Shown: positions 25,350 to 33,427 of the stretch, piece after piece
Position numbering within the stretch: position 1 is the first letter of the stretch
How the letters are laid out: each line of letters begins with the position of its first letter
Source: Rhodospirillaceae bacterium
Lineage (GTDB): Bacteria; Pseudomonadota; Alphaproteobacteria; Reyranellales; Reyranellaceae
NCBI GenBank assembly: GCA_009772935.1
Contig: WOUR01000035.1
Span: 1 to 52,707 of the forward strand
Length of the DNA stretch: 52,707 nucleotides
Reading direction: 5' to 3'
The notes under the pieces: model-generated
Seen by the model: only the letters and a program-made list of their open reading frames with translations
What the model was told of the DNA's origin: nothing
Databases searched by the model: none
Translations under genes and position numbers: made by a program

Positions 25350-27254
25350 TTACTGCGCGATCCAGAACGTGTCCGGCTGGTAGAGGCCGATGTAGCCGCC
25401 CGGATCCCAGGCGTAGTAGCCTTCCTTCGGGACGTTGCGGACCTTCGGGCCGACCACGATCGGCTGGCGCACGCCATTGACCGTGCCGATCGAAAAGACC
25501 TCGTCCGCGTTGGTGGCGAGGATCTTGTCCCAGGCCTTGCGACGGTCTTCCTCCGTCTTGCCGGATTCCCATTCCTTCACGTAGTCGAGGAGCTTGCAGG
25601 CCGATTCGAGGTCGCACTTCTCGCCCTGCTTGCCCTTGGACTCCACGAACATGCCCCAGCGCGCCCATTGCAGGCCGCCCAGCATGGTCGGCGCGAACTC
25701 CTTGGGGCTGGTATTGGGCGTCGGGACCGCCGTCACCGCGCCGGCGAAAGCGGTCATGATGGCTTCACCCGAGGAGGTGCGGAGCCGGAAGTTGTCGCGC
25801 GTCTGGGGCTTGGTCAGCATCTTGATGCCGATCTTCTTCCAGCCATCCGCGATCAGCGCGAGCGCGTCATTGTCCTCGGTTTCCTCGCTGGCATGCTCGA
25901 CGACGATCGTCGCCGGACGGCCGTCGGGCAGCAGGCGGATGCCCTGGCTGTCCTTCTTCGTGAGGCCGATTTCGTCCAGCAGCTTGTTGGCGAGCTTGGG
26001 GTCGTAGTTCGCCCACTTGGTCGCGTACTCGGGCTTGAACAGTTCCGAGCGCGGCATGATCGTGTTGTTCGAGGGCTTGGCGAGGCCGATATAGACGACC
26101 TGGTTAAGTTCCTCGCGGTCGATCGCCAGCGAGAGCGCCCGGCGGAAGCGCACGTCGCGCATGAGCTTGCGCCATTCCGCGTCGTTGGCGTTGAGGTTGG
26201 GATAGAGCGCGAGCTGCGAACCCGAGCCTGCTTCCCACAGGCGCACGTTCATGCCCGAGGACTGCGCGCTCTTCTGGAGAAAGGTGTAGTCGCGCATGTT
26301 GAGGTAGCGCGGTTGCAGGTCGGCCTCGCCGAGGCCCGCCTTGGCCGGCACCAGGTTGGCGGCCGCCACCGTGAAGATCACCCGGTCGACATAGGGGAGT
26401 TGCTGCCCCTTCTCGTCGATGCGGTGATAGTAGGGATTGCGCAGGTAGACGAAGCGCTGTGCCGGCGACGGGGTCGTGCCGACCCAGGGGTTCAGCGTCG
26501 GCAGATCGACGTTGTCGGCGGCGTACATCACGTCCAGGCGGCGGTAGATCGACACCCAGCTCTGCTGGCCGCCCCTGGCGGACTTCAGGATCTCGGCCTC
26601 GGGCGTGTACTTCGCGTGGAACTTCTTCAGGTAATGGGCAGGCCGGAAGAGGAAAAGCGGCGCGGCGCGCGCCTGGCTTTCGATGAAGTAGGGGTTCGGC
26701 TTGTCCCACGTGTACTTGATGGTGAGCGGGTCGATGACCTCGACCTTGGGCGGCTGTCCGTCGACCAGCAGCTCGACATTGGGCCCTCCCGAGGAGAGGT
26801 CCTTGTTGTTGGCGACGTCTTCCCAGAAGAAACGGAAATCCTCGGTCGTGAAGGGGTGGCCGTCGGACCATTTGTGGCCGGCGCGCAGCTTGAACGTGAA
26901 CTCGCGGCCGTCCTTCTCCTCGTAGCTCTCGAGGATGTCGGGCTTCAGCTTGAACTTGTCGTCGTAGACGATCAGGCGGGTGTAGCTGAAGACGGTCATC
27001 AGGCGCGTGTCGCGCGCGCTGGCCACCAGCATGTTGAGCTGGCCGCCCTGCTGGCCGGGACCGTCGCCACCTGCGAAGTGCTTCACGATCCAGGGCTGCT
27101 CGGGGACGCGCTTGTCGACTGGAGGCAGGGCGCCCGACTTCACCTGATCGGCGAGCATCGGCGTTTCCTTGAGGGTGGGCACGGGATCGGCAGCGAAGGC
27201 AGGCCCCGCCATCCATCCGAAGACCAGTGCGACCGTCAGAACGCGTCTCTTCAT
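25350..27254 (-). CDS. ABC transporter solute-binding protein, family 5 (peptide/opine type), orphan
   Basis: Periplasmic binding protein of 634 aa, SBP_bac_5 (DppA/OppA) family. The signal peptide MKRRVLTVALVFGWMAGPAFA is clear. LKPDILESYEEKDGREFTFKLRAGHKWSDGHPFTTEDFRF is the family signature, and RFRRALSLAIDREELNQVVYIGLAKPS is the second. It is longer than classic DppA by about 90 residues and belongs to the large type used for peptides, opines or sugars. No permease or ATPase genes lie beside it, so it is an orphan or serves a distant transporter. The divergent neighbour is the FMN-dependent 2-hydroxyacid dehydrogenase. Confidence 0.9.
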   Translation of the reverse strand: MKRRVLTVALVFGWMAGPAFAADPVPTLKETPMLADQVKSGALPPVDKRVPEQPWIVKHFAGGDGPGQQGGQLNMLVASARDTRLMTVFSYTRLIVYDDKFKLKPDILESYEEKDGREFTFKLRAGHKWSDGHPFTTEDFRFFWEDVANNKDLSSGGPNVELLVDGQPPKVEVIDPLTIKYTWDKPNPYFIESQARAAPLFLFRPAHYLKKFHAKYTPEAEILKSARGGQQSWVSIYRRLDVMYAADNVDLPTLNPWVGTTPSPAQRFVYLRNPYYHRIDEKGQQLPYVDRVIFTVAAANLVPAKAGLGEADLQPRYLNMRDYTFLQKSAQSSGMNVRLWEAGSGSQLALYPNLNANDAEWRKLMRDVRFRRALSLAIDREELNQVVYIGLAKPSNNTIMPRSELFKPEYATKWANYDPKLANKLLDEIGLTKKDSQGIRLLPDGRPATIVVEHASEETEDNDALALIADGWKKIGIKMLTKPQTRDNFRLRTSSGEAIMTAFAGAVTAVPTPNTSPKEFAPTMLGGLQWARWGMFVESKGKQGEKCDLESACKLLDYVKEWESGKTEEDRRKAWDKILATNADEVFSIGTVNGVRQPIVVGPKVRNVPKEGYYAWDPGGYIGLYQPDTFWIAQ

Positions 27255-27308
27255 CTCAAGTCCTTCACCGATTGCCTGCGGGCGAGCAGGCCGTTCCAGT
27301 AGTTCCGC

Positions 27309-27322
27309 CGGGCAGATGCCCG
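27309..27322. promoter_or_regulatory. Short perfect inverted repeat, candidate operator
   Basis: CGGGCA-GA-TGCCCG lies in the 188-nt divergent gap between the solute-binding protein and hydroxyacid dehydrogenase genes. The size and symmetry suit a dimeric regulator. No regulator gene is adjacent, and such short GC palindromes also occur by chance in this genome. Confidence 0.3.
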
Positions 27323-27442
27323 ATGGCGATAAAATCGTCCAGAGGTGCCACCGTCAATGCTGGCCGCCGCCTGTGACGCCACGTTGACGTGACGCAGGAG
27401 ACGCGCAAGAAAACCATCGAAATTGAAAGATTCGAGGGAACG

Positions 27443-28537
27443 ATGGCGAGCGGCCTTGAGAGCGACTTCGTAACGCTACACGAGATCGTAAAAGCGGCGA
27501 AAATCAGGCTCAATCCCAACATCTGGGATTATTTGATCGGCGGCACTGAGACCGAGACCACGCTGCGTCGCAACAGGCTGGCGCTCGACACGATCGCCTT
27601 CAAGCCGCGCGTGCTGCGCGACGTTTCGAAGATCGATCCGTCCTCCGAAATCCTCGGACAGAAGATCCGCCTCCCCGTGATGCTGGCGCCCGTCGGATCG
27701 CTGGAATCGTTCGAGGCCGGCGGCGGCATCACCGTCGCCCAGGGCGCGGGGGCGAGCAACGTCGCGATGCTGATCAGCTCGGTGACGACGCTCAAGCTGC
27801 AGGACATCGTGAAGGGCGGTGCGGGACCCAAGATCTACCAACTCTACGTGCGCGGTGACGATGCCTGGGTCGCGGACCGGGTGAAGGAGGCGATGGACGC
27901 CGGCTACGATGCCTTCTGCATCACCGTCGACACGCAGGTCTACAGCCGTCGCGAGCGCGACATCGCCAAGCGCTTCGTGAAGTCGTGGCGCGCTGTGGCC
28001 ACCGGCCAGGATCACCAGGCCGCCTTCTCCTGGAGGAACTTCATCGCCGTCCGCGAGAAGTTCCCCGACGTGAAGTTCATGCTGAAGGGGATTGGCACCG
28101 GCGAGGATGCCGAGCTTGCGTGCCAGAACGGCGTCTGGGCAGTCTACTGCTCCAACCATGGCGGCCGACAGCTCGACCATGGGCGCGGCTCGGCCGAGGT
28201 GCTGCCGGAAATCGTCGAGGCGGTCGCCGGTCGCGCCAAGGTGGCGGTCGACGGCAGCTTCAGCCGAGGCAGCGACATCGTGAAGGCTATCTGCATGGGC
28301 GCCGACTGGGTCGGGCTCGGCCGTCTCTACTGCTACGGTCTCGCCGCGGCCGGCGCCGCCGGCATCGAGCGCGTGATCGAGCTGCTCGAGGAAGAGATGA
28401 AGGAGGTGATGGGCCTGCTGGGCGTCACCTCGCTGGCGCAGCTCGACAAGAGCTACATCGCGAAGAGCATGCCGACCAACCTGACCGGCGTCCACAGCGC
28501 CTTCCCGCTGCTCAACCTGCAGGACGAGGGCTACTAA
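27443..28537 (+). CDS. FMN-dependent alpha-hydroxy-acid dehydrogenase/oxidase
   Basis: TIM-barrel flavoenzyme of 364 aa, glycolate oxidase/lactate dehydrogenase/lactate monooxygenase family, oxidising a 2-hydroxy acid to a 2-oxo acid. Visible landmarks are WDYLIGGTETETTLRRNR, the FMN segment MLAPVGSLESFEAGG, YQLYVRGD, the catalytic His239 in SNHGGRQLDHGR, and VDGSFSRGSDIVKAICMGADWVGLGR. No membrane-binding or cytochrome domain is present. I chose the ATG at 27443, preceded by GAGGGAACG. A GTG at 27389 would add 18 polar residues. The substrate (lactate, glycolate, mandelate or a longer acid) cannot be fixed from sequence. Confidence 0.88.
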   Translation: MASGLESDFVTLHEIVKAAKIRLNPNIWDYLIGGTETETTLRRNRLALDTIAFKPRVLRDVSKIDPSSEILGQKIRLPVMLAPVGSLESFEAGGGITVAQGAGASNVAMLISSVTTLKLQDIVKGGAGPKIYQLYVRGDDAWVADRVKEAMDAGYDAFCITVDTQVYSRRERDIAKRFVKSWRAVATGQDHQAAFSWRNFIAVREKFPDVKFMLKGIGTGEDAELACQNGVWAVYCSNHGGRQLDHGRGSAEVLPEIVEAVAGRAKVAVDGSFSRGSDIVKAICMGADWVGLGRLYCYGLAAAGAAGIERVIELLEEEMKEVMGLLGVTSLAQLDKSYIAKSMPTNLTGVHSAFPLLNLQDEGY

Positions 28538-28553
28538 GCCCTCGTCTCGCTCG

Positions 28554-28572
28554 TTGGAGTGGCGCGCTCCAA
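28554..28572. terminator. Weak hairpin between convergent genes
   Basis: TTGGAG (28554-28559) pairs with CTCCAA (28567-28572) across a 7-nt loop, in the 49-nt gap between the hydroxyacid dehydrogenase and the SDR. There is no T run, so termination strength is uncertain. The following AGGCGCTGCCGC resembles AGGCGCTCCCGC in hairpin (d) at 17.5 kb. Confidence 0.4.
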
Positions 28573-28586
28573 TGAGGCGCTGCCGC

Positions 28587-29339
28587 TTAGCCGCGGCCGA
28601 TAAACGGCATCTTCGTGGCCATGACGGTCATGAACTGCACGTTGGCATCGAGCGGCAGGCTGTCCATGTAGAGGATGGCGTTGGCCACCGCGGAGACGTC
28701 CATGCGCGGCTCGGCGATGGTCGTGCCGTTGGGCTGCAGCACGCCCTTGGTCATGCGGTCGGTCATCGGCGACACGGCGTTGCCGATGTCGATCTGGCCG
28801 CAGGCGATGTCGTAGGCCCGGCCGTCGAGCGACGTCGACTTGGTGAGACCGGTGATCGCGTGCTTGGTCGAGGTGTAGGCGACCGAGAAGGGCCGCGGTG
28901 CGTGCGCCGAGATCGAGCCGTTGTTGATGATGCGGCCGCCGCGCGGGGTCTGGTCCTTCATGATCTTGATGGCTTCCTGCGTGCACAGGAACGGGCCGGT
29001 CAGGTTCGCCGCCACGACGCTCAGCCAGGTCTCGTAGGGCAGCTCTTCGAGCGGCACGGGTGGCGCACCGCCCCCGGCATTGTTGAACAGCAGGTCGAGC
29101 CGGCCCCAGGTCGCCTTCACCTTGGCGAACAACGCGACGATGTCGTCGCGCTTGGTGACGTCGGTCGGTACGGCGAGTGCATTCGGCGCATTGTTGCCGG
29201 CCATCGACGCCGTCTCGTCCAGCGCGTCCTTGCGGCGACCCGCCAGCGCGACCTTGTAGCCGTTATTCAGCAGGGCCAGCGCCGAGGCGCGGCCGATGCC
29301 GCTGCCTGCGCCGGTGACGACGGCGATCTTTCCACTCAT
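28587..29339 (-). CDS. SDR family oxidoreductase
   Basis: Short-chain dehydrogenase of 250 aa. The cofactor loop is TGAGSGIG (8-15), with AGRRKDAL after strand 2 (Arg residues favour NADP), NNAGGGAP, the active-site serine in [11 protein letters not shown], and [10 protein letters not shown]. The C-terminus lacks the usual long VDGG tail and ends [15 protein letters not shown], which is typical of a subgroup of serine-/hydroxyacid-type SDRs without substrate assignment. The ATG at 29337-29339 follows GGAGAGG. It lies downstream of and co-directional with allophanate hydrolase, but a hairpin sits between them. Confidence 0.87.
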   Translation of the reverse strand: MSGKIAVVTGAGSGIGRASALALLNNGYKVALAGRRKDALDETASMAGNNAPNALAVPTDVTKRDDIVALFAKVKATWGRLDLLFNNAGGGAPPVPLEELPYETWLSVVAANLTGPFLCTQEAIKIMKDQTPRGGRIINNGSISAHAPRPFSVAYTSTKHAITGLTKSTSLDGRAYDIACGQIDIGNAVSPMTDRMTKGVLQPNGTTIAEPRMDVSAVANAILYMDSLPLDANVQFMTVMATKMPFIGRG

Positions 29340-29382
29340 GGGTTCGTTTCCTCTCCTCGAAGGAGCGGACCCTAGCAGACCG

Positions 29383-29409
29383 GCGCCCCGCAATTGAAGC
29401 GCGGGGCGC
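29383..29409. terminator. GC-rich hairpin directly after the allophanate hydrolase stop
   Basis: GCGCCCCGC (29383-29391) pairs with GCGGGGCGC (29401-29409) around a 9-nt loop. The right arm touches the first base of the stop triplet of allophanate hydrolase. No T run follows, so it may be a Rho-assisted terminator or mRNA 3'-end stabiliser. Confidence 0.5.
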
Positions 29410-31184
29410 TACGTGAGCGTCGCGGCGTAGGCGCGCCAGCCGCCCAGCGAGGTGATGTCCTTCGCGCCCTCCGCCGCATGCGCCTCGCAGAGGAAGCCCG
29501 GCACCTCGGTGCCGTCGGCCAGGCTTACCCTGCCGAGTCCCAGCGGGGCGGGGATGCGGCGCAGCAGGTCGCCGATCCGCTCCGCTGGCAGGGTCCAGAC
29601 CTCCAGTTCGATCGCGGCTCCACCCTCGGCCACGCGCACCAGACCCGGACGGTGAGGCGGGCCGCCGGGCAGGGCGTAGAAGCGGTAGGCGGCCGCGGTC
29701 CTGCCGGCTCTCTCCAGCCGGCCGCCCAACTCCAGAAGCTGTCCGTTCAAGGGGAGGTCGCTCATATGCGCGCCGACCACGGCGATCGGCACGCGATCCT
29801 CCTCGACGACGGGATCGTTCTCCGGCTCGGGCAGGCGGCTCATCGTCTTGCCGAGCGGAAGGGGCACGGCGCGTTGCCAGCGCGCACCGAACGCCAGCAG
29901 GGCGCGTTCCGCGTTGGCGCGCGAGATCAGGGTGATGCCGAATGGAATGCCGTCGGGCCGGAAGCCGGCCGGCACCGCCAGCGCCGACAGGCCGAAGAAG
30001 TTCACGAAGTTGGTGTAGTGGCCGAGATGGGAGTTGTAGAGCACCGGCTCGCGCTCGAGATCGGCCAGCCTGTAGATCGTGCCGGCCGTGGGCACGGCGA
30101 GGAAAGCGAGGCCCACCATCTCGGCGAAGGCGCGCGCTTTCAGCTCGGCGAGTCGGTACTGGCCCTCGAAGGCGTCGACGGCGCTGTATTCGAGGCCGCT
30201 CAGCACGATCTGCCGTGTCGTCGGCCAGACGCCCGCCGTGTCGTCGGCGGCCTCCATGAAAGCGCCGACCGCCGCGGTGCGCTCGGCGACCCAGGGACCG
30301 TTGTAGAGAAGCTGCGCGGCGTCGCGGAACGGCGCGTAATCGATCTCGACCGGCGTGCCGCCCAGTCCCTTCAGCCGCTCGATCGATTGCGCGTAGAGCG
30401 TCGCGTAGGCGACGTCGCCGAAGAACTCCGCGTCCTTCGTGCCGAGGATGCCGAAGCGGAAGGTCCTGCCGATGGCAGGAGTCGCCTGCGGTTCGGCCGC
30501 GACCGCGAGCACCGCGTTGGCGTCGGCACACGAGAGAGCGAAGACCGAAGTGCAGTCGAGCGAGCGGCAGGCCGGCACCATGCCCTCGTTGCTGAGCAGG
30601 CCCGGCGTCGGCTTGAGGCCGACGATGTTGTTGAAGCCGGCCGGCACGCGGCCCGAGCCCGCGGTGTCGGTGCCCAGCGAGAAGCTGACGAGGCCGGACG
30701 AAACGGCAACCGCCGATCCCGAACTCGATCCGCCGGGCACAAAGGAGGCGTCGAACGGATTGCGTGGCACGCCATAGGGCGAGCGCACGCCGACGAGGCC
30801 GGTGGCGAACTGATCGAGGTTGGTCTTGCCGATCACGATCGCGCCGGCGTCGACGAGACGCTTCACGACTTCGGCGGAAGCCTTCGCCTCGTAGGCGAAG
30901 CCGGGACAGGCGGCGGTCGTCACCATGCCGGCCACGTCGAGATTGTCCTTCACGGCGAAGGGCACGCCATAGAGCGGCAACCGGTCGATCTCGCCGCGTC
31001 TTGCATCGAGCGCAGCGGCCTGCCCCCGGAGATCGGCGTCGGACGCCCGCGAGATCCAGACCTTGTCGTCGCCGGCGTTTGCGATGCGCTTCAGCACCTC
31101 GCCGATGGTCTGACGCACGTCGAGCGTGCCGGCACGATAGGCGCCGAGTAGCGCGTGAACCCCGAGGTCGAGAAAGGCTGTCAT
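29409..31184 (-). CDS. atzF: Allophanate hydrolase
   Basis: Cytoplasmic enzyme of 591 aa that hydrolyses allophanate to ammonia and carbon dioxide. The amidase-signature domain (about 1-440) has the catalytic Lys79 in PFAVKDNLD, the serine cluster VPGGSSSGSAVAV (150-162) and the nucleophile Ser177 in GTDTAGSGRVP. TNLDQFATGLVGVRSPYG and the C-terminal domain (about 460-591), with RLPEPENDPVVEEDRVPIAVVGAHMS and PGFLCEAHA, are specific to AtzF/DUR1-type allophanate hydrolases. No urea carboxylase gene is present, so allophanate probably comes from the adjacent AtzE/AtzG-type pathway or biuret rather than from urea. It is divergent from that operon. Confidence 0.92.
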   Translation of the reverse strand: MTAFLDLGVHALLGAYRAGTLDVRQTIGEVLKRIANAGDDKVWISRASDADLRGQAAALDARRGEIDRLPLYGVPFAVKDNLDVAGMVTTAACPGFAYEAKASAEVVKRLVDAGAIVIGKTNLDQFATGLVGVRSPYGVPRNPFDASFVPGGSSSGSAVAVSSGLVSFSLGTDTAGSGRVPAGFNNIVGLKPTPGLLSNEGMVPACRSLDCTSVFALSCADANAVLAVAAEPQATPAIGRTFRFGILGTKDAEFFGDVAYATLYAQSIERLKGLGGTPVEIDYAPFRDAAQLLYNGPWVAERTAAVGAFMEAADDTAGVWPTTRQIVLSGLEYSAVDAFEGQYRLAELKARAFAEMVGLAFLAVPTAGTIYRLADLEREPVLYNSHLGHYTNFVNFFGLSALAVPAGFRPDGIPFGITLISRANAERALLAFGARWQRAVPLPLGKTMSRLPEPENDPVVEEDRVPIAVVGAHMSDLPLNGQLLELGGRLERAGRTAAAYRFYALPGGPPHRPGLVRVAEGGAAIELEVWTLPAERIGDLLRRIPAPLGLGRVSLADGTEVPGFLCEAHAAEGAKDITSLGGWRAYAATLT

Positions 31185-31240
31185 GGGCCGGTTGTAGACA
31201 AGCGCCACGCTGATTGCAGCCTCCAGATTCGCGCAGGCAT

Positions 31241-31255
31241 TGGCACGGTCCTTGC
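31241..31255 (+). promoter_or_regulatory. Sigma-54 (RpoN) promoter, -24/-12
   Basis: TTGGCACGGTCCTTGC has the full consensus YTGGCACG-N4-TTGC, with GG (31242-31243) and GC (31254-31255) exactly 10 nt apart. Transcription would start near 31267, upstream of a small ORF at 31296 and the AtzG/AtzE/HpxZ genes. Sigma-54 promoters need an activator such as NtrC; I found no clear NtrC site in the short upstream space. Confidence 0.75.
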
Positions 31256-31295
31256 CTTCTCGGACAGGCGGGAAAGGGGAGGGCGAGGGTAAGCC

Positions 31296-31415
31296 ATGAA
31301 GCGTCGCGCGCATGACACGGCGGCCGGGCTGGCAATCCTGCAGATTCTTCGGCAGCTTGGGCGAGATCTTGGCGCGAGCTACCGTCTCATGCGCCGCGAT
31401 CTCCACGGCGTCTGA
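31296..31415 (+). CDS. Possible small leader protein (39 aa) under the sigma-54 promoter
   Basis: A 39-codon ORF starting with ATG 29 nt after the predicted sigma-54 start site. It is preceded by a purine-rich GGGGAGGGCGAGGG, among the strongest Shine-Dalgarno regions in the window. The peptide begins MKRRAHDTAAGLAILQILRQ, is Arg/Leu-rich, and could form an amphipathic helix. It has no similarity I recognise. It ends 36 nt before the AtzG-like start. It could be a true small protein, a translated leader controlling the downstream genes, or chance; position and ribosome-binding region favour translation, composition does not prove it. Confidence 0.4.
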   Translation: MKRRAHDTAAGLAILQILRQLGRDLGASYRLMRRDLHGV

Positions 31416-31451
31416 AGACCACCGTGCCCGTTGAATGGAAGAAGGAAGCGC

Positions 31452-31640
31452 ATGGCCGAAGAGAAGCGTGACGTGGCGCGCATGGTCGAGGAGGGCGCGA
31501 AAACCGCAGGCCTCACGATCGCACCAGAATATCTCCCCAACGTGATCCTGAACGTCGAGCGTTCGCTCGTGATCGCGCGGCCGCTGCTCGAGCTGGACCT
31601 CGAGGACGAGCTGATGTCGGCGCCGGTGTTCCGGCCATGA
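31452..31640 (+). CDS. AtzG/HpxX-like small subunit (DUF4089)
   Basis: A 62-aa protein directly coupled (ATGA) to the AtzE-family amidase. Size, the pattern GLTIAPEYLPNVILNVERSLVIARPLLELDLEDEL and synteny match AtzG of the cyanuric-acid pathway and HpxX of the Klebsiella oxalurate cluster. AtzG is a GatC-like partner that is needed for a stable AtzE. The ATG at 31452 follows GAAGGAAG. An interface-stabilising role for the adjacent amidase is expected from this family; it carries no catalytic motif of its own. Confidence 0.83.
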   Translation: MAEEKRDVARMVEEGAKTAGLTIAPEYLPNVILNVERSLVIARPLLELDLEDELMSAPVFRP

Positions 31641-33019
31641 GCGATCCCACATCGAAGGCCGCGACCGCGACGGAGATTGCGGGCGCCGTGATGAGCGGCA
31701 AGGTCAAGGCCGCTGCCGTGATCGAAGCCACCCTGAAGCGCATCGAAGCGGCGGAACCCACGGTGAACGCCTTCACCGATATCGTGGCCGAACGGGCGCG
31801 CAAGCGGGCGGCGGAAATCGACGCCGGCCTGCATCGCGGACCGCTGTTGGGCGTACCCTTTGCGGTCAAGAACTTGTTCGACATCGCGGGCCTGCCGACC
31901 CGCGCCGGCTCGAAGATCAACGTCGATGGCGCCAAGGCGGAACGCGACGGTGCGTTGGTGCGCAAGCTCGAGGCGGCCGGCGCGATCCTGGTCGGTGGCC
32001 TCAACATGGGCGAATACGCCTACGACTTCACCGGCGAGAACGCCCATTACGGACCGTCACGCAACCCGCATGACCCGACGCGCATGTCGGGTGGCTCGTC
32101 GGGTGGCTCGGGCGTGGCGGTGGCGGCGGGCGAAGTGCCCCTGGCGCTGGGCTCCGACACCAACGGCTCGATCCGCGTTCCGTCCTCGCTCTGTGGCCTG
32201 TTCGGCCTGAAGCCGACTTATGGACGGTTGAGCCGAGCCGGGTCGTTTCCCTTCGTCGATTCCTTCGACCATCTCGGGCCCATCGCGCGCTCCGCCGAGG
32301 ATCTGGCTCTCTCCTTCGATGCGATGCAGGGCTGGGACTCCGACGATCCGGTCTGCACCGACCGGCCGGCCGATCCGACCTTGCCACGCCTGGTCGAAGG
32401 CATCGACGGGCTGCGCATCGCCATTGCGGGCGACTACTTCGCCCGAGGCGGCGAGCCCGAGGCGTTCGAGGCCGTGGCGACCGTGGCCAAGGCACTGGGT
32501 GCCACGAAGACCGTCGTGCTGCCTCAGGCGGCGGCGGCACGCGCGGCGGCCTATGTGATCACCGCCATCGAGGGCGCGCAGCTCCATCTGCCGCGGCTGC
32601 GCACGCGGCCGCAGGATTTCGATCCCGACACGCGCGAGCGCTTCATGGCCGGCGCGTTGCTGCCCGGCGCCTGGTACGTGAAGGCGCAACGCTTCCGCCG
32701 GCAGTATCGCGCCCATGTCCTGAAGCTGTTCGAAGAGGTCGACGTGATCCTGGCGCCGGCCACGCCCTGCACCGCGCCGAAACTTGGCCAGACCATGATG
32801 ACGCTCGACGGCGTCGAACTGGCGGTGCGCGCCAATCTCGGCATCTATACCCAGCCGATCTCCTTCATCGGCCTGCCGGTCGCGGTGGCGCCGCTGCGGC
32901 GTGCGGGCGGCCTGCCAATCGGCGTGCAGCTCATCGCCAAGCCCTACAACGAGCAGGCCGCGTTGCGCGTGGCCGCCCATCTGCAGAAGCTCGGCGTGGC
33001 CGCCGCGCCGACCGCCTGA
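31637..33019 (+). CDS. AtzE-family amidohydrolase (1-carboxybiuret or oxalurate type)
   Basis: Amidase-signature hydrolase of 460 aa. The catalytic residues are Lys78 (PFAVKNLFD), the serine cluster MSGGSSGGSGVAVAAG (150-165) and Ser178 in GSDTNGSIRVP. FGLKPTYGRLSR and IYTQPISFIGLPVAVAPL fit the AtzE/HpxY branch rather than GatA. AtzE deaminates 1-carboxybiuret to 1,3-dicarboxyurea, which decays to allophanate, while the HpxY branch is implicated in oxalurate breakdown. The nearby AtzF favours the first and the adjacent HpxZ the second, so I leave the substrate open. It starts in overlap with its small subunit. Confidence 0.88.
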   Translation: MSDPTSKAATATEIAGAVMSGKVKAAAVIEATLKRIEAAEPTVNAFTDIVAERARKRAAEIDAGLHRGPLLGVPFAVKNLFDIAGLPTRAGSKINVDGAKAERDGALVRKLEAAGAILVGGLNMGEYAYDFTGENAHYGPSRNPHDPTRMSGGSSGGSGVAVAAGEVPLALGSDTNGSIRVPSSLCGLFGLKPTYGRLSRAGSFPFVDSFDHLGPIARSAEDLALSFDAMQGWDSDDPVCTDRPADPTLPRLVEGIDGLRIAIAGDYFARGGEPEAFEAVATVAKALGATKTVVLPQAAAARAAAYVITAIEGAQLHLPRLRTRPQDFDPDTRERFMAGALLPGAWYVKAQRFRRQYRAHVLKLFEEVDVILAPATPCTAPKLGQTMMTLDGVELAVRANLGIYTQPISFIGLPVAVAPLRRAGGLPIGVQLIAKPYNEQAALRVAAHLQKLGVAAAPTA

Positions 33020-33028
33020 GGACCCGAT

Positions 33029-33427
33029 ATGGAAATCAACATCCCCGAAGTCGTCGCCGAGGTGACGGCGGCCTTCAATCGCTACGAGGCGGCGCTCAAC
33101 ACCAATGACGTCGCGGTACTCGACGAGCTATTCTGGAAGAGCCCGCACACGCTGCGCTACGGCGTCGGCGAGCAACTCTACGGCTACGACCAGATCGCGG
33201 CCTTCCGCTCGGGCCGCAATCCGCAGTTCGTGCCGAACCGCGACCTGCTGAAGCTCTGGATCGTCACCTACGGCCGCGACTTCGGCACGGCGAACTGCGA
33301 GTTCCTGCGGCATGGCTCGACCAAGACCGGCCGGCAGAGCCACACCTGGATGCGCACGCCCGACGGCTGGCGCATCGTCGCCGCACATGTCTCGCTGGTG
33401 GGCGAAGCGACCCCGATGAAGAGCTAG
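33029..33427 (+). CDS. hpxZ: HpxZ family protein (DUF3225, SnoaL-like)
   Basis: A 132-aa NTF2/SnoaL-fold protein of the HpxZ family. The N-terminus [52 protein letters not shown] and [21 protein letters not shown] are characteristic. In Klebsiella, hpxZ closes the hpxWXYZ purine/oxalurate cluster; its biochemical role is not settled. It begins 9 nt after the amidase, so small subunit, amidase and HpxZ are one operon. No oxamate amidohydrolase (HpxW) is visible. Confidence 0.88.
   Translation: MEINIPEVVAEVTAAFNRYEAALNTNDVAVLDELFWKSPHTLRYGVGEQLYGYDQIAAFRSGRNPQFVPNRDLLKLWIVTYGRDFGTANCEFLRHGSTKTGRQSHTWMRTPDGWRIVAAHVSLVGEATPMKS

Noticed and set aside
21928..25668. A 1246-codon open frame on the minus strand opposite the carboxylase
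   Set aside because: Very long antisense frames arise from third-position GC bias. Its translation is rich in Arg/His/Asp/Gly without domains, and the plus strand holds a complete carboxylase with all motifs.
27389..27442. GTG at 27389 as the start of the FMN hydroxyacid dehydrogenase
   Set aside because: It adds 18 polar residues outside the family; the ATG at 27443 has GAGGG upstream and matches the family N-terminus better.
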